The notes: generated from the sequence alone by a model not told the origin. A stretch of DNA of 64,000 nucleotides from Gambelia wislizenii (GCA_030847615.1 JAUMIR010000001.1:268847187-268911186), one strand, 5' to 3'. Positions 35,349 to 46,234 are shown, counted from the first letter of the stretch. Numbers and translations are program-made.

Positions 35349-36382
35349 AAATACCAAAGTTAGGCTCCTATACCCACAGACAAGAGACTCCTTAACTTGG
35401 GAAGACCAAGCAAATGAAGAAGATTTGATGGCCTCTTTACCAAGAGGAGACAAAGTTTTGGGATGGCAAAGAATGAGTTGGAAAAAAATAGTGTAGAGAC
35501 TGGTTCTGCCCTATAAAATGTCTGATTTACTATGTACTCTTCCTGTCCTAAATAAGAGTAGCAGTAAATGGATACAAACCTCTTAAATAGCATGGTTCCA
35601 TCCTTTTTCTCAGGAGGAATGCTTTTGATGATGATAATATTGCAATTCAAAAGGATTCTATTTTTACTTTGTTGACAAAATAATCTCTACTCACTTTCAC
35701 CATTTCCTCTTTGAGTAGCCTCATAAAACTAAAATTCCTGGAAGCATAACTGGGTACTTCAATAGAAATGGGAAGGGAACAGAAAATGTTTGAACAGAAT
35801 AAGGCATCTACAAATCCAGATGCACACAGCTGTAATCGAAAGTAAATTTATGAAGTCCCTGTGTTCTCTTTGTTTAGTGATGTATTGCTCAGTGGAGCCC
35901 AAGGCATTTTTAAATAATAGTTATGTGTCCAAAAGGGTACCGAGTCCTGGCTTTTGGACACCCAGTGATGATTATTGGACATATCCAATTTAATCAGTCA
36001 ACCCAAAACACAAATTCAGATTAAAAGCTACTGAAACATTGATCAGAGGAATGAAATTTTAGTGAAATTGAATACAAACAGTAGAACATAGAAGTACATT
36101 ACCCTAGAATTGTTAGGATTTTTACAAATCACCAACCTTTCTGAAAAACTTCTTAACAAAATCTCTCTCCTGTATACAGTGATATGAAGAGAATTCATCA
36201 TATGTTCACAGGTCAGGGCAAGAAGCCGTCCATTTCAGCTGTGAGTGGAAGAAATATAATCGTATTTCTCTTCCCCTCAGGTGCACTTGCATCTGAGATG
36301 ACAGCTTTTTGGTCTGCTGAGTCACTCCACTTCCCCAGAATCAGTGAATGGCTGAAGAACTACGACCACCCCTGCTGGAATA
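35349..36382. other. Unassigned DNA
   Basis: No gene or element is recognised. An open frame starting at 36184 runs into the neighbouring MITE and is not credible. Confidence 0.35.
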
Positions 36383-36656
36383 CAGTCCTCCCTCCACATT
36401 CGTGGCCTCCACACTCACGATCTCGCATATTTGCAGTTTGCCGCTCTGGGGAGGGTGGGGGGAAAGTGGCAATGGGGCATTTGAAGGCCCCATCGCCACT
36501 TTCGGGAGGGCTTGGGAGGTGGGGGGAAAGTGGCAACGGGGCTTCTGAAGGCCCCGTCACCACTTGCGGGAGGAGGGGGGCTGTTATTATTTGTGGATTT
36601 TTCACATTTGCGGGGGTCTTCTGATCCTAACCCCCATGAATGTGAAGGGACGACTG
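36383..36656. mobile_element. Pogo-like MITE, short copy
   Basis: The ends CAGTCCTCCCTCCACATTCG and TGAATGTGAAGGGACGACTG are inverted repeats flanked by TA. The interior holds two copies of an AAAGTGGCAA..GGGGC..GAAGGCCCC palindromic module about 60 bases apart. It is the shortest GC-rich copy in the window (274 bases). Confidence 0.8.
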
Positions 36657-36660
36657 TACA

Positions 36661-36735
36661 CAATCTTCGAATCCTAGAGTTGGAAGAGATCCCAAGGGCC
36701 ATCCAGTCCAACCTCCTTCTGCCCCGCAGGAATAC
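36661..36735 (-). mobile_element. CR1 3'-terminal fragment
   Basis: AATCCTAGAGTTGGAAGAG and GGGCCATCCAGTCCAACC are the reversed CR1 3' UTR. Only about 75 bases remain. Confidence 0.7.
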
Positions 36736-36736
36736 A

Positions 36737-37012
36737 CATGATTTTTTTAAAATTTATTTATACCCCGCTCTTCAGCCACAAGGCTATCAGAGTGGCTTAC
36801 AAATTGTTTTTAGCAATAGCAATTTACACATCTACACTGCATTAAGCAGTTTTCAGTGTGTGTTAGCTAATTGCCCCCACAAGCCAGGTACTCATTTTAC
36901 CGACTTATGAAAGGATGGAAGGCTGAGTGAACCTTGGAGCCTGCTGGAATCGAACTTGCAACGTGGCGACTTGCAGGACTGGCATTTAACCACTGTGCCA
37001 CCAGGGCTCCAG
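36737..37012 (-). mobile_element. tRNA-derived SINE with LINE-like tail
   Basis: On the minus strand it starts AGCCCTGGTGGCACAGTGG (A-box region), then GCAAGTTCGATTCCAGC (B box). It continues through CTCAGCCTTCCATCC and ends GGGGTATAAATAAATTTT. The tail differs from the BovB tail of the Sauria SINEs and resembles an L2/CR1-type LINE end. The copy is nearly complete. Confidence 0.75.
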
Positions 37013-37017
37013 ATAGT

Positions 37018-37190
37018 TGTCCATGAGTAAAAAATAGTGCGGCCGCCTTCAATGCTAGCCGCAACAGTCACGGACGATGCCGAAAGAGAAATGGTGTCGT
37101 CCAAAATGGACCCCTTGCCGTGCAGCAGCCTCATTACTGCTCCGGAGGCTGCTTGTGCGGCAAGAGATGTCTGAAAATGTCCTTAGACGA
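37018..37190. repeat. Dispersed repeat shared with 7460-7640
   Basis: GTGCGGCCGCCTTC, GTCGTCCAAAATGGACCCC and TGTCTGAAAATGTCC match the 7.5-kb stretch in the same order. GC-rich, non-coding, class unknown. Confidence 0.4.
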
Positions 37191-38809
37191 TGAGTAGACA
37201 TCAGAGTTACAATTCTCTGTTAACTCTACTAACTTGACCAAACAGGGCTAAATTGGGGCATAAGGTAATAACCATGCCATGTGACTTAGACAACAAATAG
37301 TCAGCAGAGATATCTGCAGGTGTGTATGAAAAGGTGTGTTCATTATATGTAAAATCCATCCAGGAGGCAGCATAATATGAGTATATTTATATATTGAACA
37401 ATTAATGGGGGTGCCAATCATGTTCTGGCAACTCAATGGAACCTTGGTATCAAAACAGGGCATACAGCAAAACATAATAAGCAACGTGTTTAGCAATAAT
37501 TAAATGCTAGTACAGCAGCAGCTAAGTTTTCAGGTGTCTGTTCTTCCTGAGTCTTGTTAGTTAAAAATGGAAAAAGGGAGTGTCCTTTTGAATTCAGTCA
37601 GGATGCTTACAAACAGGGAATATAAATTGTCCAATAGGGAGTTAGAAAACAATGGAGGAGATAAACAGAAATTATATACATCCAGATATGTCCATATGTT
37701 GAATAAAGAACAGTCATGCAAAGTCTCTTCAGCAGTAACAGAAGTACTTGTAAATAACACAGTCATCACTGAATTGGCAGTGATTAGAACACTGCTGCTG
37801 CAACCAAGTTTTCAGGTGTCTGTCCTTGATTTTGTTCAGTCAATATCATTTGTATTTGAGTGGTCAGTCCTTTTGATGTCCCCCCAAGTTATCTTTTTGA
37901 GTCTTTAGTCATGTGATTGTCGAGGGGGAACTTGTATCAAACTGAGGTTGAAGTTTGAAGTTGAAGCATGGCAAAGTCCCATCGCTTGAGCTGTCATCAT
38001 CTTCTCCTTCTGGCATTGCCACTGCAGTGCAGCCTCACCCTAGGTACGCATGGCTTTTCCACTTAGGATTCTGGAAGCTGTTGATAAAAATCTGGAAAAG
38101 GTGCCAAATGCTTCTGTAGGAGATAAATCTGAAATTGTTAGTAATTCAAAATAGCACAATATGCAATTGCTGTTTGACTGTATGACCATTAAGAAGCACA
38201 CTGGAAACACATTCATCCCTTTTTGTTTGTTTTTCAAAAAGAGCTTTAAAAGCAACAATGGCTTGACCTGTGGAATTATAAGGAATGTCATGAGATGGTG
38301 TAATTTTCCAAAAAGGTTAACATGGATCTCTGAAAAGGAAGTAAAAGGAATAAAATCAATCATTCATTTGCCAAAGATCTAAGGCTCAAGTATCTCAGAG
38401 GTCACCCTGGCTGGAAAGGAGGTTAAGTAGAAAAGATAGGAAGTTTTTATTCCTGTAATAGAACAGCCACACCACCACCACCCCCTGATCAGCAAGAATG
38501 GTTGAGCTGGGGGAGGTGTTTTAATGATACCATGGAAGAGACAAGATTGGCCATGGCGTGGCCACGCCATGGCTGGGAGGAGGCAGGGGCGGAGCTTAAC
38601 CTGGATTATTTAGTTCCTTGCCGCCCGTGGACTCCTCCTCTTTCCTTGCAATGACTGTGACTGCGTCAGTGGGACATTTGCTAGATCACAGGAGGTTAAT
38701 GTTTTTGCTGGTGGCGTGCTTGTTGTGTGGGGGAGTTGGGGAGCGAGCGAGTGTGTGAACAAGTGAGCATGCGATTTCGTGCAGCCTTTCAAACATTTTC
38801 CCTCCCTTA
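37191..38809. other. Unassigned DNA
   Basis: No gene or element is defined. TTTTCAGGTGTCTGTTCTTCCTG near 37528 recurs as TTTTCAGGTGTCTGTCCTTGA near 37808, so a local duplication of about 280 bases is possible. A short palindrome GGCCATGGCGTGGCCACGCC lies at about 38549. Confidence 0.4.
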
Positions 38810-39185
38810 GGCTGCCACCGGCCTTGCCGCGCCCCTCCTGGGGCCTCATCCAGCCAAGCCGCACACACACCCCGCCGACCTCACCGCACTGCTGGCCTCC
38901 TCCAGTGTCAGCCTCCTGGGGCCTCCTCTGCGGCCTCCTTTAGGTCGCCACTGGCTCCCAGGGCCCCTGCGGCCTCCTTTAGGCTGCTGCTGGCTGCACA
39001 GCCAGCTTCACTGTGCCCCTCCCGGGGCCTCCGCTGGCCAGGCTGCACCCCTCCTGGGACCTCCGGGACCCCTTTTAGGCCGCTGCCAGCTGCGCCACTG
39101 GCCTCACCACGCTCCTCTCGGGGCCTCCTCCGGCCAACCCGCACCACTGCCACGGCCTCTGTGGATTCCTTTAGGCCGCCGCAAC
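38810..39185. repeat. GC-rich minisatellite-like block
   Basis: Imperfect repeats carry TTTAGGCYGCYGC, CACCGCGCCCCTCC-type and GGGGCCTCCTCCGGCCA segments (examples near 38808, 38968, 39073, 39168) at spacings of roughly 95-160 bases. The composition resembles the larger array at 39600-40980, but the unit differs. No terminal inverted repeats were found. Confidence 0.6.
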
Positions 39186-39528
39186 GGATCTCTTTTTAGA
39201 GAAGACTGAATTCCAAGGCAACTTTTATCACCACTGTGGATTCAAATTCCTGTTTTGTTATTGGAAAGGCAATGCATGTTACATCTATGTCAATTAATTG
39301 TAACACTTTAGATGATAAAATCTGCTAAGCTTATCAGAGGGTGAACTTTGCTGTGTTGGAGATAAATGAAGCCATTAAACAGAGGTAAAGAACAAACATA
39401 GAAGAACAATGATTCTGAAATAAAGGCAAAGAAAACACATGTAGGTTAATGAGATTAAGCAACAGTGAGGTTTGGTTTCTCCCCTCCTAGCTGTGGGAAG
39501 AATCAAGAGAACAATTAGAAACATTGTA
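39186..39528. other. Unassigned AT-rich spacer
   Basis: AT-rich DNA between two GC-rich blocks; nothing recognised. Confidence 0.4.
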
Positions 39529-41035
39529 CAGTCGTCCCTTCACATTCGCGGGGGTTACGTTCCACGGACCCCCGCGAATGTGAAAAATCTGCGAATAACG
39601 ACTGCCCTCCCACTCCCCCACCATAGGGACCATGGGGCCTCCGGAGGCCCCATAGTCACTTTCCCCAGCCTCCCCACTCCCTTCCTAGGCCTTCCCGGGG
39701 CCTCCGGAGGCCCTCCAGAGGCCCCGTGGACGCCTCCCCAGCCCTCCCCCCTCCCACCCAAGCCCTCAACGGGGACTCCGGAGAGTCTCCGGAGGCTCCG
39801 CGGAGGCCTCCCCGGCCCTCCCCCCTCCCCCCCAAGGCCTTTGCGGGGCCCCGCAGAGGCCTCTCCCGGCCCTCCCCCCTCCCTCCCCGGGCCTTCGTGG
39901 GGCCTCCAGAGTGTCTCCGGAGGCCCCATGGAGGCCTCCCCGGCCCTCCCCACCCCCTCCCCGGGCCTTTGTGGGGCCTAGTAAGGCCCCGTGGAGGCCT
40001 CTCCCGGCCCTCCCCCCTCCCTCCCCGGGCCTTCGTGGGGCCTTCGGAGCGTCGTGAGGCCCGGGGAGGGGGTGGGGAGGCCCGGGGAGGCCTCCATGGG
40101 GCCTCCCCGGCCCTCCCCACTCCCCCCCAGGCCTTCACGGGGCCCCCGGAGCATCTCCGGAGGCCCCGTGGAGGCCTCTCCCAGCCCTCCTCCCTCCCTC
40201 CCCGGGCCTTCGTGGGGCCTAGCAAGGCCCCGCAGAGGCCCCTCCCGGCCCTCCCCCCTCCCTCCCCGGCCCTTCGTAGGGCCTCCGGAGCATCTCCGGA
40301 GGCCCCATGGAGGCCTCCCCAGCCCTACCCACCCCCTCCCCGGGCCTTCATGGGGCCTCCGGAGCGTCTCCGGAGGCCCCATGGAGGCCTCCCCAGCCCT
40401 CCCCGCTCCCTCCCAGGCCTTCATGGGGCCTCCGGAGAGCCTCCGGAGGCCCCGTGGAGGCCTCCCCAGCCCTCCCCCAGGCCTTCATGGGGCCTCCGGA
40501 GCGTCTCCGGAGGCCCCGTGGAGGCCTCTCCCAGCCCTCCCCCCTCCCTCCCCTGGCCTTCGTGGGGCCTAGCAAGGCCCCGCGGAGGCCTCTCCCGGCC
40601 CTCCCCCCTCCCTCCCTGGGCCTTCGTGGGACCTCCGGAGCGTCTCCGGAGGCCCCATGGAGGCCTCCCCAGCCCTCCCCGCTCCCTCCCAGGCCTTCAT
40701 GGGGCCTCCGGAGCATCTCTGGAGGCCCCATGGAGGCCTCCCCGGCCCTCCCTGGCCCTTCCCCAGGCCTTCATGGGGCCTCCGGAGCATCTCCGGAGGC
40801 CCCATGGAGGCCTCCCCAGCCCTCCTCCCTCCCTTCCAAGGCCTTCGCGGGGCCTCCGGAGGGTCTCCGAAGGCCCCGTGGAGGTCTCCCCGGCCCTCCC
40901 CGCTCCCTCCCAGGGATTTCACGGGGCCTCCAGAGGCCCCTTGTCACGGTTTTGGGGGGGCCCGGGGGGGCCCTCCCAAAACCGCGAATAATCAAAACCG
41001 CGAATGTCAGGTTCGCGAATGTGGAGGGGAGACTG
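39529..41035. mobile_element. Pogo-like MITE enlarged by an internal minisatellite
   Basis: The left end CAGTCGTCCCTTCACATTCG and right end GAATGTGGAGGGGAGACTG are inverted repeats flanked by TA. Subterminal CCCCCGCGAATGTGAAAAAT and AAAACCGCGAATAATCAAAACCGCG match the family. Between them is about 1.35 kb of GC-rich tandem units. No transposase is present. At 1507 bases it is by far the longest of the related copies (274, 554 and 661 bases). Confidence 0.85.
39620..40970. repeat. GC-rich tandem array inside the MITE
   Basis: The units are mainly about 64-74 bases (starts at 40281, 40355, 40428 and 40492), each with GGCCTCCGGAGC.TCTCCGGAGGCC, a perfect or near-perfect hairpin, followed by a pyrimidine-rich CCCTCCC stretch. 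They are interspersed with a second unit type containing GGCCTAGCAAGGCCCCG (near 40218 and 40565). Long stop-free frames exist on both strands, including one of 421 codons, because the unit lacks TA-containing codons. Confidence 0.85.
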
Positions 41036-42100
41036 TATTTGTTTTGCTGTGGTGATTTGCAGAAGTCTCAAGCTCAATCTTCTGAGATTCCTATTTTTTT
41101 TTTTTTAGAATAGTTCAGAGAAATTATGCAAAAACTCAGTCCTAGATTAGCTGAAGGACAATGAAGCAATGCATCATGGACTTTTGAGTAACTCATTTAA
41201 CTAAACTAAACAACAACAACAATAATAACAAGCAAAAATAATGGCTAAAAGGAGCACAAATTCTACTGGCTTACTATGACCTGCAAAGAACAATGTGTTA
41301 TTGAGGTACTCAAAATTCAAAAAACAAGACAAGACAAAAAAACTTGGGGTTTTTTTTTTTTTTTTGAGAATCTGGTAAAAATACTGACTTCAAATGTAAG
41401 ATTGAGCAATAACCTTAAAAATGGGATTTTCTTTCCCAAAAGAAGTTTTTTACAAGATAGAAGGAGTTCATGACTAAATTATATGGGATGAAAAAAATCT
41501 CTAAAATCCAATTCACTAGATTTTACAAACATTCCAATGAAAAACAAGTTCCAGCTATTCACACTAGGGAACTTCAGGCAGCAAAATTTCATGGGTCTGC
41601 TATTACTAAAAAGGATCAGGGAGTTAATGTGTCAGAATGCATGCGCTGACTCTACACAGATTGAACAAATTCAAAACTGCCAAGCATGGGTTTTTGAAAT
41701 TGAGATGTCTTGAGGTCACTTATCTCCATCCCAAGCAATTTTGCCCAAGGAAAAAAGGTTTCCTTAACTCAAAATTAGAATGTCATGCCTTATGGGCAAT
41801 AAAATTATAAACCAACTTTAGCTTCTAACACATCATCCCAAGCAAAGTAAACATTTTAAAATGTAAAGCCATTTCTAACATCCCAAACTAGTTCCTCAAT
41901 TTGCATTGATAAGAAAGAAAAGACAAAGTCAAACACAAAACTGTTTTACAGATGAGTGGATTATCAGGACTCCTCTCATTAAGGGGAAATTCCATTGCAA
42001 AATGTCTCTGAGTTTTCTCACTCAACTTTTACAAAAAGAGAAAACTGCATTCATGGAAAAACTTTGTCTGATCTTCAAGGGGGATATCATTTGTCAAAAG
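41036..42100. other. Unassigned AT-rich DNA
   Basis: No gene is recognised. Poly-T/A runs lie near 41095 and 41355. If the retroviral remnant at 42100-44230 was once longer, this could be its decayed continuation, but no family feature is visible. Confidence 0.3.
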
Positions 42101-43247
42101 TTTTCACATTTCTCCAATCAAGGGAGATTTGCCTAATCGTTGCAGTTGACACTGTCCCAGCCTCAGGTTGCCTATGAAAGGCTAGGGCAGTCTCCTCTTG
42201 AGATCTGCCTTTCCCCAAATTAAAAAGGGTGGTGGTGGAAGAGAGGAAATGACATTTCTCTGCCACTGTCTGTCTGGGTTTCCCAGGAATCTTAAGGATT
42301 TCTGCCACACTTTCAAGAAGGGGGGAAAGAGGTCTGGAGACAACTCTGGCTGGGGTTTGCAGCACTTCACCTAAGTGGTGTTTGGCGTTTGAAGCCATTA
42401 CCCTTAGAAATGTGGTTAAAATTGTGCTGCATGTGTCTATTGTAAAAGCAACTTGAGAATCTGCAGCCTTATGGGTGATGCAGTCAGCATTTCCATTTGG
42501 GACTTCTGCTTTTGAGCAAGGGGTTGAGTTCCTTTCTCCAAAGTCCTGGGAAAAACTGCTGTTGTTGGGGTTGAACACTCTACTTCCCTTTTCTGGGTGC
42601 TCTCACTCTCTGGGGTGCATTCCCTATTCTGGGGGGGTATCCAGGCTGTTGTGCCAAGGAGTTCCCATGAGAGGGACTTGCAAAAGATTCCCATTGGGTC
42701 CATTCTTTACATTTCCCATTTGGGGCCCATTTGGATGATCTTTTAGATTGATGGGCAGATCTGGTAAATCAGGACCTTTCAGCATGAATTTCAAAGTTGG
42801 TAGACAGAGGCCTTCCAAATCTGGAGGCTCTGGGAACAAAGTTGGTATACTGAGATTTCCCAATTTTTTTTTACTCCATAAGGGCTAAATCAATTTTTCC
42901 AACAATCAAAAATTGATACTCACCCCTTTTCTGGATGTTTCATCCACTTCTGGGGCAAGAATTTGTAAGACTTCACTTGCCTCTCTAGCCTCTGTTTCTT
43001 TGGAGCAGCGTTTTGCATTTCTAACTGAAATTTTCTCCACCAGTTGAAGTTTAGGGTGTGGTTTGGAGATAATTGCCTGTTTGCAAGTCACAGGGGTTTC
43101 AAAATTTGGATCCTTTGAGTTGGAGGGCTCTAGATTTTCCCAGTCTGGATCACTATCCTTACTACAATTCCCATCATCCTGGCAAGATTCATCAATTCCT
43201 TCCCAAGTTACAGGTTTGACTAGATGATCTTCAGTTTCCATGTGGCA

Positions 43248-43280
<33 letters not shown>

Positions 43281-43853
43281 GCAAGCATTTCTGCTGATTC
43301 CTTAGCTAGAGTGGCAGGGTAATTTTTGCATTCTTCTGCCATCTCCTGCACTGCACTATGACTTTGTGAGTTCTGTAATTCATTGGCTGGAATGGCAGAG
43401 GTGGCCGGCAGTAGAGGTACAAGCAAGGTGGATTGATAAATTGGAGGGAAAGTGGATTGCTCTATAGTTTTTGATTTACAGCCAGATTTTTCCACTGCGT
43501 AACGACAAAGATGCCACAGCTGCAAAATTTCAGTTGAAGCCCTAGGTTCTGCATGTAATGCCTTTCCTAGTTTCTCCCAATCCTTAAGCTGTAGGGATCC
43601 TTTCTGGGCATACCAGGGGCATTTTCCCCCAAGTTCAAGGACCAGCCTTTTTACTGCATCTCAGGAAGGATGATAACCTATCCTATGTAAAAGAAATAAA
43701 GGTTCCTTAGCATGCTTCTCCTGTTCTCCAGAGAGAGAAGCTCCCATGCTTACCTGGGGATCAATTTGGTGAGGTGTACCTAAGCTCACACCGAGTGAGG
43801 CAAGCCTGGGAATAGGTCTGGGAGGGGGACGGGTCCCCATACAGGCCACCAGA
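42101..43853 (-). pseudogene. Endogenous retrovirus, decayed gag region
   Basis: Downstream (minus strand) of the LTR at 43854 is a leader and then a start at 43747 for a protein with an N-terminal glycine, as in myristoylated Gag. It is followed by a matrix-like region with the CPWY..G.L.L..W..LG motif pattern (about 43610-43560) and LW.L.R. This pattern belongs to class II (betaretrovirus-like) matrix domains. A stop interrupts the frame about 29 codons in (near 43660), and an ATT/ATC microsatellite at 43246-43280 adds stops and a frameshift. Frames further on (42090-43270) are proline/serine/acidic-rich and not identifiable. No protease, pol or env is found. Confidence 0.6.
43246..43280. 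repeat. (ATC/ATT)n microsatellite within gag remnant
   Basis: Alternating ATTATC units followed by ATT units. Read on the minus strand they supply repeated TAA and TGA triplets that break the gag-like frame. Confidence 0.9.
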
Positions 43854-44230
43854 TGTAGTAATTATGCTCAAACACCCCCTGGGATTGTCATGGTAGAACA
43901 TATTTTATTGGTACAGTAGACTGGTTTATATAACGTAGTGATCACATATACACTGTTAATCATAAAGTAAGGATTATCTTGGTACACAGGAGCAATTATA
44001 AGATACATACAGACGTACTAATTACCTGAATATACAAGAAGGATTGCAAGACGTGTAATTATCACTGTCTGGGTACACAGAGGTATAATCATTTGGGTAC
44101 ACTGATCTTGTCTTGGGGATTATTCTCAGTTGACCTAACACCTTCCTTGTTAATTAGAGGATGTCAGACTATGTACAATCCCATGGGGGAGTGGGCATTC
44201 CCAGGCATCCCGAGAAAGCAAGTAGCCACA
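43854..44230 (-). mobile_element. Retroviral LTR (minus strand)
   Basis: Read on the minus strand, the LTR probably starts TGTGGCTACTTGC at 44230 and ends TAATTACTACA at 43854. AATAAA lies near 43902 and a short U5 follows. Immediately after it comes a TGGTGGCCTGTATGGGGA segment that fits a tRNA primer-binding site in position and start (TGG), though its tRNA is not clear. No second LTR was seen, so the provirus is truncated or rearranged. The start coordinate is the least certain part. Confidence 0.6.
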
Positions 44231-44304
44231 CTTGTGTAAATCGACTCAGGCTTTTTAGGTCTTTTTTTTTTTTGGCATACTTTTTAAAATTCATTTTTCC
44301 CCAC

Positions 44305-44356
44305 TTTCGCAGTTGTGCTCCACCCCTAACCCCCGCAAATAGGAAGGGATGACTAT
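44305..44356. mobile_element. Pogo-like MITE right-end fragment
   Basis: CCCCTAACCCCCGCAAATAGG and AAGGGATGACTATA match the right end of the 9311/36383/39529 family, with one change in the terminal CTG. The left end is lost. Confidence 0.6.
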
Positions 44357-44497
44357 ACACTTCCTTCCTTACATGTTGATTTAAACACTTTTGCAAATCT
44401 GAATAGGGCTTGAACTCATAGTGCTTGTTTCATTGTCTCAAATGGCACAGCTTTAAATTTCTGCCCACCAAAGGATTACACTTAAAAGCACAAAAAC

Positions 44498-45135
44498 AGG
44501 ACTTTATCAGATTAGTGTGTAAAAATGCTGTAATCCCATGAGTGAGGAAAGACGAAACATAGTGGCATTATAATACTTTCACACATCGCTGTAATCGCGC
44601 AAAGAAGTCACCACAGAAGTATCAAATTACTAGCACTAGGACTTTATGAATGGAAATTTACTTCCCCATTAGCTGAGGCGCGTGATCTCGGTGTTTCTCA
44701 TGAGAAGATGCAAACACAGTTAAAACTCCAAAAACACCTCAAATAACAAAGTAAATCAACGCCCAAGCACTGAAAGAAACCTAAAAACCTGCCAGCAAAA
44801 CAGGAAAGTTCCTAAAGTGAGTGTCCTACTGATTATCTTCACATTGCCACCTGGAGGTTTTCTCCCTTGCAACGGGGAGGGGGGAAAGAGGATCATCCAT
44901 TCACTCTGTATTCTTACAATTACAGCGGGACGTGTTTTCACATGCCTTCAATACCACGAAAATGTGATATTGAAGATCAATTGACGGGTTAAGATGTTAA
45001 TAAAAAAAAATGACTTATTCGCAGCTGGTGCACACGATGGCCATGGGACGACAATGACATCATCTGATAATTTTGGCCCATTGTGTTATTATCATGTCAT
45101 TATGATTCAATTTTTGCCTTGTCTGATAAAGTCCT
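44498..45135. mobile_element. MITE, AGGACTTTATCAG family
   Basis: The ends are AGGACTTTATCAGATTAG and TTGTCTGATAAAGTCCT. Interior landmarks are GGCATTATAATACTTTCAC, the TTTCTCATGAGAAGATG palindrome, ATTGCCACCTGGAGGTTTTC, TACAGCGGGACG and GATCAATTGACGGGTTAAG. The right half also occurs alone at 52428-52732. Non-coding, 638 bases. Confidence 0.8.
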
Positions 45136-45361
45136 GAGAGCCAAACTACACATTTAGAGCATTAATGTGGTAGAATACTAGTTAGTGGAAAAGTGTTATC
45201 AAGTCAGAATGCAAGTGGGTGGTGTGGGGGCTCCCACTAATTCCACCATTGTCACCAAATATGAGGACCTCCTCCTGTCCTACCACGATGGGATCAAATG
45301 TGAGGATCTTCTAGATGCCATCATGGTTCCTGTGTGAGACTGTAAGGTAAGATATGACTAA

Positions 45362-45445
45362 AAATATTGAAACCCCTATGAAATTCATGGGGTTGCCATA
45401 AGTTGACAAGTGACTTATAGGTGTGTATGTGCACACAATTGGCCT
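45362..45445 (+). mobile_element. BovB-tailed SINE, 3' part
   Basis: GAAATTCATGGGGTTGCCATAAGTTGACAAGTGACTTATAGG is the tail of the 5S-Sauria type SINE. The head is absent. Confidence 0.6.
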
Positions 45446-45481
45446 GACTAGGCATTATTTATGGAAGAAATCTACAAACAT

Positions 45482-46234
45482 AGGACTTTATCAGACAAGC
45501 CTCTAAAAACATTCTTTTGGCACCATATTTCACACCATTTTTCTGCTGGCAAAAGAACCCAAAATATCAAACATAGCTGTGATCACATGAAAAAGCAGCC
45601 CCTACTTCTTGCATTGACAGGTGATCGAGATCTCAGCGGTTCTCGCGAGAAGACATGGGCACGCTTAAAAGTCTAAAAACAGCTAAATTAAAAAAAACAA
45701 AATGAACACACAAGCACTGAAACACACTTTAAAAACTTACCTGCAACACAGGGAGGTTCATAAAAAAAGCGTCCCATGGCTAGTTTTCCCATTCCCACCA
45801 GGAGGTGTTCTGGTGGGGATCACCCACTGACACTGGAATCACGCCAGCAAAACAGGGCATCGTTTCACACTCGCAATCACGTCAAAAAAACGCTATGGTC
45901 AATCTATTGATGGCTTGGCCTGACAATAAAAAAGAACACCCTATTTTCAATACATGATTGCAAAAGTACAAAGCGTTCATTAGGTGTTATTATGACACTG
46001 TATCACGACGAACAAGTCTTGAAGAGAAACGACAACGCAGAAAGAATCACAACCCAAAAACATCACCCAAGGAGACCTTCTGCTGTGCTTTTTGCAACCG
46101 GACCTGTTTATCTCGGATTGGCCTTTTTAGTCATCAGCGCGCTTGCAGAAAGCGCGGGATGAGTCCTTCCTAAATCTTCGTTTGCGAAGAAAAGCCAGAG
46201 AGAGAGAGAGATTTGTCACATCTGATAAAATCCA
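45482..46234. mobile_element. MITE, AGGACTTTATCAG family, with nested LINE
   Basis: It starts AGGACTTTATCAGACAAGCC. Landmarks are GGCAAAAGAACCC, the GGTTCTCGCGAGAAGACATG palindrome, GATCACCCAC and TCAATCTATTGATGGCTTGG. It ends ACATCTGATAAAATCC after an LINE insertion (46007-46214) that separates TTATGACACTGTAT from ATTTGTCACATCTG. The element without the insertion would be about 545 bases. Confidence 0.75.
46007..46214 (+). mobile_element. RTE-like LINE, 3'-terminal copy
   Basis: About 200 bases match the 3' end of the element at 23780-26165 very closely, including the complete zinc-finger-like C terminus (open frame ending at 46173) and the short 3' UTR ending GCCAGAGAG. It continues into a (GA)n tail. 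It lies inside the MITE at 45482-46234, so the LINE moved after that MITE had inserted. The tail supports a short microsatellite-like 3' end for the family. Confidence 0.85.

Noticed and set aside
36184..36624. 146-codon frame starting upstream of the MITE
   Set aside because: The second half is the MITE interior and the first half shows no known domain or coding signal.
39726..40991. 421-codon proline-rich open frame, with long frames on the opposite strand
   Set aside because: It lies wholly in the GC-rich tandem array of the MITE; stop codons are missing on several frames of both strands because of unit composition. There is no start context, splice signal or non-repeat domain.
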